The translations under genes were made by a program, and so were the position numbers. Shown piece by piece: positions 33,969 to 42,872 of a stretch of DNA of 64,000 nucleotides. Position 1 is the stretch's first letter; each line of letters begins with the position of its first letter. Under the pieces are notes generated by a model. It saw only the letters and a program-made list of their open reading frames with translations, had not been told where the DNA came from and ran no database searches. The DNA is from Methylobacterium oxalidis (GTDB taxonomy: Bacteria > Pseudomonadota > Alphaproteobacteria > Rhizobiales > Beijerinckiaceae), in the NCBI RefSeq assembly GCF_007992195.1, contig NZ_BJZU01000052.1, positions 1-64,000 of the forward strand, read 5' to 3'.

Positions 33969-36164
33969 ATGTTTCCAGCTGCGCCCGGCGAGGCGGACCG
34001 CGTCCAGGCCCTGCACGCCCTCCGGATCCTCGACACCGCGCCCGAGGCGCATTTCGACGCGATCTGCCGGACGGCAGGCGCGCTGTTCCGGGCGCCGATC
34101 GCCCTCGTCTCCCTCGTCAGCGAGGACCGGCAATGGTTCAAGGCGCGCTGCGGCCTTGACCTCGACGGCACCTCGCGCGACGTCGCCTTCTGCGCCTACG
34201 CGATCCTCTCGGAGGAGGTCTTCGTGGTCGAGGACGCGGCCGCGGATCCGCGCTTTCGCCATAACCCGCTCGTGACCGAGCACGGGGTGCGCTTCTACGC
34301 GGGCGCGCCGCTGATCCTCGGCCCGAACCTGCATGTCGGCTCGCTCTGCGTGATGGACACCGTCCCGCGCGGCTTCCGGCCCGACGAGATCCGGCAATTG
34401 CGCGACCTCGCCGCGGTGGTGGTCGCGCAGCTGCGCCTGCACCGGACGGAGCAGGATCTGCGCGAGCGCGAGGAGCGTCTGCGCCTCGCCCTCCGGGCCG
34501 GTCGCATGGTCGCCTGGGAGCGCGACCTGCGCACGGGCCATGCCACCCGCTCGGAGAACGCGCAGGATCTCCTCGGCATCGGCTCGGGGCCGATCTCCCT
34601 GATGCTCGACCGTGTGCACCCGGACGACCGCGCCCACGTGGACCGCTTCAGCGCCTACGGCGGCACCCTCGACGCCGTGGAGTTCCGCTACCGCACGCAG
34701 GCCGGGCGCCAGCTCTGGCTGTGCATGCGGGCCGAGCAGACCGAGCCGGACCGCATCGTCGGCATCACCTTCGACATCACCGACCGCAAGGTCGCGGAGG
34801 CGCGCCTGTGGCGGGCGGCCAACCACGACCCGCTCACCGGCCTGCCGAACCGCGCCCTGTTCCAGGAGCGTTTCCGCGAAGCTCTCGGCCGAGCCGAGCG
34901 CACGGGCGCTTGCGTCGGCCTCCTCCTCATCGACATCGACGATTTCAAGGACGTCAACGATACCCTCGGCCACGACGCCGGCGACGCGCTCCTCATCGAG
35001 ATGGCCGCCCGCCTGTCGGAGATGGCGCGGGCGGGCGACACGGTGGCGCGCCTCGGCGGCGACGAGTTCGCGGTGATCCTGGCGGGCTCGCCGCGGCTCG
35101 AGGCGGCCTCGGTGTTCGCCGCCAACCTGCTCGACCGCCTGCGCCAGCCCTTCGCCTACCGGGGCCGTCCGCTCCCCACCAAGGCGAGCATGGGGCTGGC
35201 GAGCTTCCCCGAGCATCACCGGCTGCCCGACGAACTGATGAAGGACGCCGACATCGCCCTCTACAGGGCCAAGTCCTCTGGGCGGAACCGGGTCACCGTC
35301 TACGCGCCCGAGATGCGGGCGCTCACAGAGAGGCGGGTCACCGTCTCGGCGCAGATGCGGGATGCGCTGCTCGGCGGGCAGATCGTGCCGTTCTACCAGC
35401 CCAAGGTCTGCCTCGCGACGGGGCGGATCGTCGGTTTCGAGGCGCTCGCGCGCTGGCTGCACCCGGTCGAGGGCGTGCTCGCACCGGGCTATTTCGGCTC
35501 GGCCTTCGAGGATCCGGAGCTCGCCCACGCCATCGGCAGCCGCATCGTGGCGCAGGTCGCCGCCGACATGCGCGGCTGGCGCGCCCGCGGGCTCGATTTC
35601 GGCCAGGTCGCCGTGAACGTGTCGTCGGCGGAGTTCCACCGGCCGGACCTCGCCGAATCGGTGCTCGCGACCCTGCAGGCCGAGGGGGTGCCGCCGAGCT
35701 GCCTGGAGATCGAGGTGACCGAGACGGTTTTCCTCGGCCGCGGCTCCGACTTCGTCTCCGCCATCCTCCGGCGTTTCCACGAGAGCGGCGTCACCCTGGC
35801 GCTCGACGATTTCGGCACGGGCTACGCCTCGCTCACCCATCTCAAGCAGTTCCCGGTCGACCACATCAAGATCGACCAGAGCTTCGTGCGGGGCCTCGAC
35901 CAGGACGGGGACGACGCCGCCATCGTGGCGGCCGTGATCGGGCTCGGCCGCGCCCTCAACACGCGGGTGACGGCCGAGGGCGTCGAGAGCCCGGATCAGG
36001 TCCGCCGCCTGCGCGCCATGGGCTGCGGCTTCGCGCAGGGCTACCTCTACGCCAAGCCGACGGCCGGCTCGCGCGTGCCCTGGCTCATCGCGAACTGGCC
36101 GGCCCTCGACGAGAGGGCCGCGGCCGGAACACAGGCCGCACCGCACCGCGCCGCCGCGGGCTGA
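33969..36164 (+). CDS. GAF-PAS-GGDEF-EAL cyclic-di-GMP protein
   Basis: A 731-residue soluble protein for making or breaking cyclic-di-GMP. The order is a GAF domain (about 20-160; DRQWFKARCGLDL), PAS-type segment (about 170-265; MLDRVHPDDRAHVDRF), GGDEF domain (intact RLGGDEF, residues 361-367) and EAL domain (FEALARW with Glu491; DDFGTGYASLTHLK; AEGVES). Both catalytic signatures look complete, so it may be bifunctional, with one half regulatory. The absence of membrane spans implies cytoplasmic sensing through the GAF/PAS part. It starts 129 bases after regulator 2. Confidence 0.95.
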   Translation: MFPAAPGEADRVQALHALRILDTAPEAHFDAICRTAGALFRAPIALVSLVSEDRQWFKARCGLDLDGTSRDVAFCAYAILSEEVFVVEDAAADPRFRHNPLVTEHGVRFYAGAPLILGPNLHVGSLCVMDTVPRGFRPDEIRQLRDLAAVVVAQLRLHRTEQDLREREERLRLALRAGRMVAWERDLRTGHATRSENAQDLLGIGSGPISLMLDRVHPDDRAHVDRFSAYGGTLDAVEFRYRTQAGRQLWLCMRAEQTEPDRIVGITFDITDRKVAEARLWRAANHDPLTGLPNRALFQERFREALGRAERTGACVGLLLIDIDDFKDVNDTLGHDAGDALLIEMAARLSEMARAGDTVARLGGDEFAVILAGSPRLEAASVFAANLLDRLRQPFAYRGRPLPTKASMGLASFPEHHRLPDELMKDADIALYRAKSSGRNRVTVYAPEMRALTERRVTVSAQMRDALLGGQIVPFYQPKVCLATGRIVGFEALARWLHPVEGVLAPGYFGSAFEDPELAHAIGSRIVAQVAADMRGWRARGLDFGQVAVNVSSAEFHRPDLAESVLATLQAEGVPPSCLEIEVTETVFLGRGSDFVSAILRRFHESGVTLALDDFGTGYASLTHLKQFPVDHIKIDQSFVRGLDQDGDDAAIVAAVIGLGRALNTRVTAEGVESPDQVRRLRAMGCGFAQGYLYAKPTAGSRVPWLIANWPALDERAAAGTQAAPHRAAAG

Positions 36165-36245
36165 GCGGCCCGACGGACCCGAGGCCCGCGCAACGGCTCC
36201 TTCACTCCCCGCGTGCCAGGCTCACGCCGAGCGGGGAGGGGCGGC

Positions 36246-37544
36246 ATGCGGACCTACGACGTCGTGGTGGCGGGCGCGAGCATCGCTGGCTGCACCGCCG
36301 CGATCCTGCTGGCCCGGCGGGGCCTCAGCGTGGCGCTCCTGGAGCGCAGCCCGCAGGCCGGTGCCTACAAGCCGCTCTGCACCCACTACATCCAGTCCTG
36401 CGCGCTGCCCGTCATCGAGCGCCTCGGCCTCGCGGCGCCGCTGGAGGAGGCGGGCGCGGTGCGCAACGCCATCGACGTGCACACCCGCTGGGGCTGGGTC
36501 CGCGAGCCCGACGCCGACGCCGCCCACCCCGCCCACGGCTACAACGTCCGGCGCGAGACCCTCGACCCGCTCCTGCGGGGCATCGCGGCGGCGACGCCCG
36601 GCATCGACCTCCATCTCGGCCATGCGGTGACGGGCCTGATCCGCGAGGGAGGGCGCGTGCGGGGCGTCACCGCACTCGGCCCGGCCGGCGTCCCGCTGAG
36701 GCTCGGTGCGCGGCTCGTGGTCGGCGCGGACGGGCGCGCCTCCCGCGTCGCGGCGCTCGCCGGAATCGAGGGCCGCACGTCGCCGAACGGGCGCTTCTTC
36801 TACCTCGCTCAGTACCGCGGCCTGCCGCGGGAGGGCGAGCGCTCGCGCATGTGGTTCCTCGAACCCGACATCGCCTACACGTTTCCCAACGACGACGGGA
36901 TCACCGTGGTCGCCGTCTCCCCGGCCAAGGCGGGTCTCGCGGCGTTCAAGGCCGACCGCGAGGGCTCCTTCGCGCGCTTCGTGCGGGCGCTGCCCGAGGG
37001 GCCGGCGCTCGATGGTGCGGAGCGTGTCGGGCCCATGATGGGCTTCGTCGACTGGCCGAACCAGGCGCGGCCGCCTACGCGGGCGGGTCTCGCCCTCGTC
37101 GGCGACGCGGCGCTCTCCGTCGATCCCGTCTGGGGCACGGGCTGCGCCTTCGCCTTCCGCTCGGCCGAGTGGCTCGACGCGGCCGCGGGCCCCGCCCTCG
37201 CCGCGGCGGCAGGCGATGCGCGCGGGGAGGGCGCGCGGGACTCCGCCCTCTCGGCCGCCCTCTCGGTCTACGCGCGCCGCCATCGGGCGGAGCTGTCCGG
37301 GCACGCGTTCCACATCCGCGACTTCGCCGCCCGCCGCTCCTGGCGCTGGCCCGAGCGGATCCTGCTCTCGGCCGCGGCCCGCGACGAGGATTGCGCCCGG
37401 GACCTCTTCGCCTACGCGGCGCGCAACATCGGGCTCGCGCGGTTCCTCTCGCCCGCCGCCCTGCTGAGGGCGGGGCGGGTGAACCTCGCCCACCGCCTGC
37501 GCCGCGCCCCGCGGCCGGAGGCGGAGGCGCCGGCCCTCGGCTGA
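36246..37544 (+). CDS. FAD-dependent oxidoreductase (monooxygenase/reductase type)
   Basis: A 432-residue flavoprotein with an N-terminal FAD-binding motif GASIAGCTAAILLARRG (about residues 10-26), a second DG motif (VVGADGRASRVAA, about 159-171) and a GD motif (LALVGDAALSVDPVWG, about 285-300). The overall pattern is that of PHBH-type monooxygenases, geranylgeranyl reductases and related halogenase-like proteins. The substrate is not predictable. The start ATG follows GGGGAGGGG. It converges with the small DUF6894 gene, stops adjoining. Confidence 0.9.
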   Translation: MRTYDVVVAGASIAGCTAAILLARRGLSVALLERSPQAGAYKPLCTHYIQSCALPVIERLGLAAPLEEAGAVRNAIDVHTRWGWVREPDADAAHPAHGYNVRRETLDPLLRGIAAATPGIDLHLGHAVTGLIREGGRVRGVTALGPAGVPLRLGARLVVGADGRASRVAALAGIEGRTSPNGRFFYLAQYRGLPREGERSRMWFLEPDIAYTFPNDDGITVVAVSPAKAGLAAFKADREGSFARFVRALPEGPALDGAERVGPMMGFVDWPNQARPPTRAGLALVGDAALSVDPVWGTGCAFAFRSAEWLDAAAGPALAAAAGDARGEGARDSALSAALSVYARRHRAELSGHAFHIRDFAARRSWRWPERILLSAAARDEDCARDLFAYAARNIGLARFLSPAALLRAGRVNLAHRLRRAPRPEAEAPALG

Positions 37545-37787
37545 TCAGGCCGCCCGCGCCGTCCCGCCCGGTGCGGGGAAGGGCTGCAGCAGCACGCGCC
37601 GCCCGGTGAGATCGTGCACCGTGACGCGCCACTCCGCCCAGTCGGCCCGGCGCCCGAGGTTCCGCATCACCCCGTCGGCGACCCGGCGTGCCCGGTCGCC
37701 GAGCGCGTCGGGACGGCGCACCACCACGCCCCGCGCGTCGAAGACGCACTCCGTGCCGTTCGTGCAGTGGAAGCGATAGCGTGCCAT
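37545..37787 (-). CDS. DUF6894-type small protein, 80 aa
   Basis: An 80-residue protein beginning MARYRFHCTNGTECVFDARG, then RPDALGDRARRVADGVMRN and DWAEWRVTVHDLTGRRVLLQ. The pattern (R-Y-x-F start, an acidic-to-helix step at the DAL..A segment, a final W-x-V-x-V-x-D-L-x-G strand) matches other DUF6894 members in the window (62044 and 63034). It is a compact alpha/beta protein of unknown role. GGAG lies 12 bases upstream of the start. Confidence 0.73.
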   Translation of the reverse strand: MARYRFHCTNGTECVFDARGVVVRRPDALGDRARRVADGVMRNLGRRADWAEWRVTVHDLTGRRVLLQPFPAPGGTARAA

Positions 37788-38138
37788 CCGCGTCGGTCTC
37801 CGCCTGTTCGAGCCTGTGATTGATGTCCTGTTTGTTCTAGTTATGTTCTCTACGAAGGCGAGGGTGGACAGCCGCGCGAAGTGACGCAGCGCCGCCCCGC
37901 CGCCGAAGGCCGATGCGACGTCTCCCGCATTCAATGCGGCGGATCGCAAGCCTCCGTTAAGGCTTCCGTGGCGATCTCGTCGCAGGGAACCGGGAAAGCG
38001 CTTCCGAGCGGCTTCCCTCTTGGGCGGCTCGGACCCGCGATCGGCCGACGCGGCCCGCGTGCCGATTTTTCGGCCGATTCTGGGACTAGCCCGGTTTGTG
38101 CTTCGCCCCTGGCGGATCTCATCACTCTGCGACGGACC
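37788..38138. other. Intergenic region between DUF6894 and thermonuclease genes
   Basis: The left part (about 37805-37855) is AT-rich and probably holds the minus-strand DUF6894 promoter. The right part is GC-rich. The plus-strand frame is open from 37881 into the nuclease gene, but lacks coding character before 38139. Confidence 0.4.
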
Positions 38139-38687
38139 ATGACCCCGACCTTGAGTTTCACGCTGCGCACGACCCTCGTCTCCCTCCTGCTCTCCGGCGC
38201 CTCTCTCTCCCCGGCCCTCGCGGCCGAGGCCGGGGGCGGCTCCACGATCAGCGGTCCCGCGACCGTCATCGACGGGGACACGATCGAACTGCGCGGGATT
38301 CGCATCCGCCTCTACGGGATCGACGCTCCCGAGGCCGCGCAGACCTGCGAGGACAGCGCGGGCCGGAGCTATCGGTGCGGGCGGGCCGCCGCGCACGCGC
38401 TGGCCGGGCGGATCGGCTCGGGCACCGTGACCTGCGAGCCGCACAAGGATGCGAGCGGGCGCAGGGCGGCCGTCTGCCGGATCGGACACGAGGATCTCGG
38501 CGCCTGGATGGCCTCGCACGGCCATGCGGTCGCCGACCGCCGGCAGTCGACGCACTACGCGGGCGCCGAGAGCAAGGCCTGGGCGACGCGGCGCGGCATC
38601 TGGGCCGGCACTTTCGAGGAACCCGCCGAGTGGCGCCGGGCGAGCCGCTCGGCCGAGGCCGCGGCGGGCGCGCCGCGGGAGGAGTAG
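38139..38687 (+). CDS. Secreted thermonuclease (SNase-like) family protein
   Basis: A 182-residue protein with a signal peptide (LRTTLVSLLLSGASLSPALA) and a staphylococcal-nuclease-like OB-fold domain: ATVIDGDTIELRGIRIRLYG, IDAPE (the catalytic Arg and Glu region) and GRRAAVCRIG. The C-terminal RGIWAGTFEEPAEWR is typical of the bacterial family. It should act in the periplasm or outside as a Ca2+-dependent nuclease, though many relatives lack proven activity. The late ATG at 38139 gives the signal peptide. Confidence 0.9.
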   Translation: MTPTLSFTLRTTLVSLLLSGASLSPALAAEAGGGSTISGPATVIDGDTIELRGIRIRLYGIDAPEAAQTCEDSAGRSYRCGRAAAHALAGRIGSGTVTCEPHKDASGRRAAVCRIGHEDLGAWMASHGHAVADRRQSTHYAGAESKAWATRRGIWAGTFEEPAEWRRASRSAEAAAGAPREE

Positions 38688-38756
38688 AGCCTCTCGACGG
38701 GGCGGGGGCGCCCCCGAAGGCTTCTCGCCGCCGGGCTCCCGTGCGAACAGCGCGAC

Positions 38757-39080
38757 ATGCCCTCGCTCCTCGCCTACGCCGCAGCCGCCCTTGCCGAGAT
38801 CGCCGGCTGCTTCGCCTTCTGGGCCTGGCTCCGGCTCGGACACTCGGCCGCGTGGCTCGCGCCGGGGCTGCTGGCCCTGGCGCTGTTCGCCTATCTGCTG
38901 ACCCGCGTCGAGGCGGAAGCCGCGGGCCGGACCTTCGCGGCCTACGGCGGCGTCTACGTCGCCGCCTCGATCCTGTGGCTCTGGCTCGCGGAGGGGCAGC
39001 GCCCCGACCGCTGGGATCTCACCGGCGGCGCGGTCTGCCTCGCCGGAACGGCCATCATCCTGCTCGGACCCCGGGCCTGA
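38757..39080 (+). CDS. YnfA-family (UPF0060) membrane protein
   Basis: A 107-residue inner-membrane protein with four helices, matching UPF0060/Ynf[21 protein letters not shown], the central [20 protein letters not shown] and [20 protein letters not shown]. Family members resemble small multidrug-resistance half-transporters, but no substrate is established. It begins 69 bases after the nuclease gene and may be co-transcribed. Confidence 0.95.
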   Translation: MPSLLAYAAAALAEIAGCFAFWAWLRLGHSAAWLAPGLLALALFAYLLTRVEAEAAGRTFAAYGGVYVAASILWLWLAEGQRPDRWDLTGGAVCLAGTAIILLGPRA

Positions 39081-39101
39081 GCGTCGGCAGGCGCGATTCC
39101 C

Positions 39102-39554
39102 TCACGCGACAGCCTCGAGCCGCTGCGCCCGTCCGCTGTCCGCGGGCGGTCCGGCCTGGGGCTGGGGCTGGGCGTGTACGAGGCGCAGCGGGGCGGCCCT
39201 CGGCTCGGTGCGGGCGGTCATCAGGGCCATGCCCGCGTCGGCGAGGCGTCCCCTCTCGCCGGGCCCGAGTTCGCCGAACAGGTCGTCGATCGCGCTGAGC
39301 CAATCCTCGCGCGACGGCTCACCTGTCTGACCGAGGAGGAACAGCATCACGTCGACGAGGCGCTCGCGCATCGATCGCGGCTCGCGATCTGGAACCTCGG
39401 AGGTTCGGTGGACGCCGGGTAGGGAGCCTGGCGGCCGCAACTCCGCCTCGCGCGGTAAATCACCTTGGGGAGCCGGCGGGGCGGAGGCTGTCCCGCCATC
39501 CTGACGCACAAGCGCGAGACAAGCGGTGCCGACGGCGCGCAAAGTCGCAAACAT
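39102..39554 (-). CDS. Hypothetical protein, 150 aa
   Basis: The credible core is MRERLVDVMLFLLGQTGEPS and SREDWLSAIDDLFGELGPGE (residues 62-100), a helical domain, followed by a Pro/Gln-rich tail. The start at 39554 (MFATLRAVGTACLALVRQDG) has GGTGGGGG upstream; an internal ATG at 39371 would give 89 residues but has no clear ribosome-binding site. No family is recognised. Confidence 0.62.
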   Translation of the reverse strand: MFATLRAVGTACLALVRQDGGTASAPPAPQGDLPREAELRPPGSLPGVHRTSEVPDREPRSMRERLVDVMLFLLGQTGEPSREDWLSAIDDLFGELGPGERGRLADAGMALMTARTEPRAAPLRLVHAQPQPQAGPPADSGRAQRLEAVA

Positions 39555-39889
39555 GCCCCCACCCTGCCCGTTGGCCCCCGATTCGGAGGCGTCGAAGGCC
39601 GCATTTCAATCAAAGGCTACGTATTTTTCCGGCAGTCGTCTGTCCGCGCTCGTACCCTCGACCCCACCCGCGAACGCAGTTTGAAGACTCAGTGCGGTTT
39701 CGGGCGAAGGGCCGCACGCCGAAGGTTCGTCGCGGACCCACGGCGATCTCGCACGGTCTCCCGAGAGATGGGCGCGACTGAAATCCATGCAGGATCTGCA
39801 CGATATTTGCACCGATTGGCGACGCATTGCCCAGACGCGCCCCGAAGGACGCTTCTATATTGATCACGACTCGCGATCGGAGGTGCAGG
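39555..39889. other. Intergenic region upstream of DRYDAD-tail gene
   Basis: A mixed stretch with AT-richer patches at 39600-39640 and 39790-39870 (GATATTTGCACCGATTGG; CTTCTATATTGATCACGACT). It probably holds the promoter and leader of the small membrane protein at 39890. No conserved gene is seen; the frame from 39787 reads into a shadow of that gene. Confidence 0.4.
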
Positions 39890-40093
39890 ATGCGCACGCT
39901 TCAATGGCTCATCCTGGGCTTCGGGCTCGCGGCTGGCGCGGTCTGGGTGACGATGCCGCCGCGGCCGTCTCACTCGCAGGTCCGCATGCAGGCGCGGGGG
40001 ACCGTGCCGGCGATGCCGGCAACCCTGCCTCCGTCCGCTGCGGCTCCGGACGATCGGGACCGCTACGACGCCGACGATTTCGACGCCTTCTAG
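39890..40093 (+). CDS. DRYDAD-tail small membrane protein A, 67 aa
   Basis: The start is fixed by CGGAGGTG a few bases upstream. A single N-terminal hydrophobic helix (LQWLILGFGLAAGAVWVTM) is followed by a polar Pro/Ala linker and an acidic tail DDRDRYDADDFDAF at the C-terminus. The gene at 56086-56271 encodes a protein of the same design (DPDRYDADEGDVF at its end), with the same GGAGGTGC start context. It is probably an inner-membrane protein with the acidic tail in the periplasm. Function unknown. Confidence 0.7.
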   Translation: MRTLQWLILGFGLAAGAVWVTMPPRPSHSQVRMQARGTVPAMPATLPPSAAAPDDRDRYDADDFDAF

Positions 40094-40117
40094 GGTCGGG
40101 CGGACGCTTCGCGCCGC

Positions 40118-40152
40118 AAAAAGAAACCCCGCGCGCCGTGCGGCCGCGGGGC
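40118..40152 (-). terminator. Minus-oriented intrinsic terminator
   Basis: On the minus strand a GC-rich stem (CCCCGCG/CGCGGGG with an inner CCG/CGG) is followed by TTTCTTTTT. No minus-strand gene ends here, which suggests an untranslated transcript. Confidence 0.7.
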
Positions 40153-40330
40153 CAAGTCGGTCGGACAGTCGGCCGGCGTGAGGGGTTGCAGGCGCTCCTG
40201 ACCTATTGGCGTGAGAGCCAATAGGCAGAGAGGTGGGTCAGTGCGGGCGTTTCCGAAACCGGCCGGCCTGGAAAGGTGAATTGCACCTCTGAGATCGCTG
40301 CCGCTCGGCCCATCCGCCGATGCAGGAACC
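40119..40330 (-). ncRNA. Candidate small RNA
   Basis: A minus-strand transcript ending at the terminator above would contain a perfect 9-bp hairpin (CCTATTGGC, loop of six, GCCAATAGG at 40202-40225) and a smaller 5-bp one (40274-40288). The 109-residue minus frame covering it has poor coding character. The 5' end given is a guess. It matches no RNA family I can recognise. Confidence 0.3.
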
Positions 40331-40438
40331 GGTCGTTGCCCGCGGAGCACACCCCGTCGGCATTCGGTTGCGCGCACCTTGTCAGTGCACAATCCGGGGA
40401 TTAGGCGTGGGGGCAGCAAAACGCTGCAAAATCAGTAG

Positions 40439-40455
40439 TTTAGCATCATTCAAAA
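40439..40455 (+). promoter_or_regulatory. Possible Irr-type iron box before siderophore receptor
   Basis: TTTAGCATCATTCAAAA matches 12 of 14 fixed positions of the iron-control element TTTAGAA-N3-TTCTAAA as I recall it from Rhizobiales, 85 bases before the receptor start. The placement makes sense for iron-regulated expression, but the match is imperfect. Confidence 0.35.
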
Positions 40456-40539
40456 GTACGGCGCCGCGGGCTCGGTACGCGCGGCGAACGCGGTCGCTTG
40501 CGCGTCCCCGAAGGTCGGCGCTTGTCTCGAGGCAGGGTC

Positions 40540-42777
40540 ATGAAGTCGTTCCGGCACCCACATCCGACAAATCGCATCCGGCGTCTCGCCCTGTCGGGCG
40601 CGTCGCTCGCGGTCCTGGCCGCCGGCCTCCTCGCGCAGGCGGCGCTCGCCCAGGAGGCGACGTCGCCGCGCCGGGGATCGGCGAACCCCTCGGCCGCGGG
40701 CGCCAGCGCGCAGCTCGGGGAGCTGAGCGTCGAGGGCGTGGGCAACGGCCGGGGTATCGGCGTCCCCGAGGATCCGCGAGGGCCCATCAACGGCTACGTC
40801 GCCAACCGCTCGACCGCCGGCACCAAGACGAACACTCCGCTCCTCGAGACGCCGCAGGCGATCACGGTGATCGGCCGCCAGCAGCTCGACGACCAGAAGC
40901 CGGTGAGCCTGCAGGAGGCCCTGCAGTACTCCCCGGTGCTCGGCGCGACCTTCGGCTCGGACACCCGCAACGACTGGTTCCTGATCCGCGGCTTCCCGGC
41001 CCAGGAGGTCGGCCTGTTCCTCGACGGGCTGCAGCTCTTCGAGACCGCCTACGCCACCTGGAAGCTCGAGCCGTTCGGGCTGGAGCGGATCGAGGTGCTG
41101 CGCGGGCCCTCCTCGGTGCTCTACGGCGGCACCGGCCCGAGCGGCATCGTCAACGCGGTGAGCAAGCGCCCGCCGCTGGTGCCGCTGCGCTACGTCGAGG
41201 CGGGCGTCGACGAGTACGGCAACGCCTACGGCGCCTTCGATATCGGCGGTCCGGTCGCGACGACGGAGGGGCAGGGCCAGTTCTTCTACCGGCTGGTCGG
41301 TCGCGCCCGCGGAGGCGGCACGCAGGTCGACTACATCAACGACGACAGCTTCTACATCGCGCCCTCGTTCACGTGGCGGCCGGACGCGTCGACCTCGTTC
41401 ACGGTGCTCTCCTCGTTCAGGCACGACGACACGAAGGGCCAGAACTTCCTGCCCTACGTGGGGACCGTGCGGCCGGCGCCCTTCGGCTTCATCTCGACGA
41501 GCCTGTTCACGGGCGATCCCGGCATCGACAAGTTCACCCGCGACCAGGCCCTGATCGGCTACGAGTTCGAGCACCGCTTCGACAACGACATCGTGGTCCG
41601 CCAGAACGCCCGATACGGGCAGCTCGACGTCAACTACCGAACCCGCTTCGGCGGCGGCTACGCGACCACGCCCGCGGCCGCCGACCTCAGCCGCTTCAAC
41701 TTCCTGGCGCAGAACTCGGCCACCCAGGCCGACATCGACACGCAGGTCATCGCGCCCTTCCGCACCGGCTTCCTCGACCACACGCTGCTCGGCGGCGTCG
41801 AGTACCGGCGCTACGACATCAACAACGTCCAGGATTTCGGCTTCGGGCCCTCGCTCAACCTGATCAACCCGGTCTACACGCCGAACGCGCCGTTCACTGT
41901 CGCGCCCTTCCAGAACAACTTCCTCACCCAGAACCAGGTCGGCCTCTACCTGCAGGATCAGATCAAGTTCGACCGCTGGACGCTGGTGCTGAGTGGGCGC
42001 AACGATTGGGTCAACACCGACAACGACAACCGCCTCGGTCCGAGCGGGAACCGCGACGTCAGCGCCTTCAGCGGCCGGGTCGGGCTGATCTACACGAGCG
42101 ACCTCGGCGTCGCGCCCTACATCTCCTATGCCCGCAGCTTCAACCCAATCGTTGGCGTCAATGGCGTTGGCCAGATCCTGCGGCCCGAGACCGGCGAGCA
42201 GGTCGAGGTCGGCCTCAAGTACCAGCCGCTCGGCTTCGACGGCTACATCGGCGCGTCCGTGTTCGACCTCTACCGGCAGAACGTGCTCGCGACGAACCAG
42301 GCCAACGTCCTGCAGACCATTCAGAATGGTGAAGTCCGCTCGCGCGGCGTCGAGCTCGAGGCGGTGGCCAACCTCATGCCGGGCCTGCGCCTCGTCGGCA
42401 CCTACACCGCCTACCAGCTCCAGGTCACCCGGGACACGGACCCGACGATCATCGGCAAGACGCCGACGAACACGCCCCAGCAATTCGGCTCGATCTTCCT
42501 CGACTACACGATCCCGACTGGACCCTGGAGCGGCTTCGGCTTCGGCGGCGGCGTGCGCGGGGTCGGCGCCTCCTATGCCGATCCGCAGAACCTGTTCAAG
42601 GTCTCGCCCTACATCGTCGGCGACGCGGTGGTCCACTACGACTGGGAGGGCTGGCGCTTCGCGCTCAACGTCCGGAACATCTCGGACGAGCGCTACGTCG
42701 GCAGTTGCTCCACGGTCTCGGCCTGCTTCTACGGCGACCGCCGCCGCATCCTGGCGAGCGTCGGCTACAAGTGGTGA
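40540..42777 (+). CDS. TonB-dependent siderophore receptor
   Basis: A 745-residue outer-membrane receptor of the FhuA/FpvA-like siderophore group. It has a signal peptide (ALSGASLAVLAAGLLAQAAL), a plug with ETPQAITVIGRQQLDDQKPV and IEVLRGPSSVLYG, and a 22-strand barrel ending in VGYKW (terminal aromatic). It imports a ferric siderophore using TonB energy; the nearest chelate importer in the window is the ABC operon at 1822-4720, but linkage is only a guess. The ATG 40540 is preferred over earlier frame starts because it gives the signal peptide. Confidence 0.95.
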   Translation: MKSFRHPHPTNRIRRLALSGASLAVLAAGLLAQAALAQEATSPRRGSANPSAAGASAQLGELSVEGVGNGRGIGVPEDPRGPINGYVANRSTAGTKTNTPLLETPQAITVIGRQQLDDQKPVSLQEALQYSPVLGATFGSDTRNDWFLIRGFPAQEVGLFLDGLQLFETAYATWKLEPFGLERIEVLRGPSSVLYGGTGPSGIVNAVSKRPPLVPLRYVEAGVDEYGNAYGAFDIGGPVATTEGQGQFFYRLVGRARGGGTQVDYINDDSFYIAPSFTWRPDASTSFTVLSSFRHDDTKGQNFLPYVGTVRPAPFGFISTSLFTGDPGIDKFTRDQALIGYEFEHRFDNDIVVRQNARYGQLDVNYRTRFGGGYATTPAAADLSRFNFLAQNSATQADIDTQVIAPFRTGFLDHTLLGGVEYRRYDINNVQDFGFGPSLNLINPVYTPNAPFTVAPFQNNFLTQNQVGLYLQDQIKFDRWTLVLSGRNDWVNTDNDNRLGPSGNRDVSAFSGRVGLIYTSDLGVAPYISYARSFNPIVGVNGVGQILRPETGEQVEVGLKYQPLGFDGYIGASVFDLYRQNVLATNQANVLQTIQNGEVRSRGVELEAVANLMPGLRLVGTYTAYQLQVTRDTDPTIIGKTPTNTPQQFGSIFLDYTIPTGPWSGFGFGGGVRGVGASYADPQNLFKVSPYIVGDAVVHYDWEGWRFALNVRNISDERYVGSCSTVSACFYGDRRRILASVGYKW

Positions 42778-42872
42778 GGCGGGGTAGCCCCGTCCTCTCG
42801 GTGCGCGGGCAATCGATTCCCTTCCGCATCCGGACGTTGTAGCGTCGCGAAGGATTCGGGAGGGAAGCCCCG

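Larger units (their letters stand above)
40094..40539. other. Intergenic region with structured minus-strand element
   Basis: 446 bases between two plus-strand genes without a credible gene. It holds a minus-oriented terminator (40118-40152), a perfect 9-bp inverted repeat (40202-40225), the short repeat AGGTG-AATTG-CACCT (40274-40288) and, just upstream of the receptor gene, an AT-rich promoter region with a possible Irr-type site (40439-40455). Confidence 0.5.

Noticed and set aside
33105..36146. 1013-residue minus-strand open frame
   Set aside because: Shadow of the second Crp/Fnr regulator and the GGDEF-EAL gene; no domain pattern of its own.
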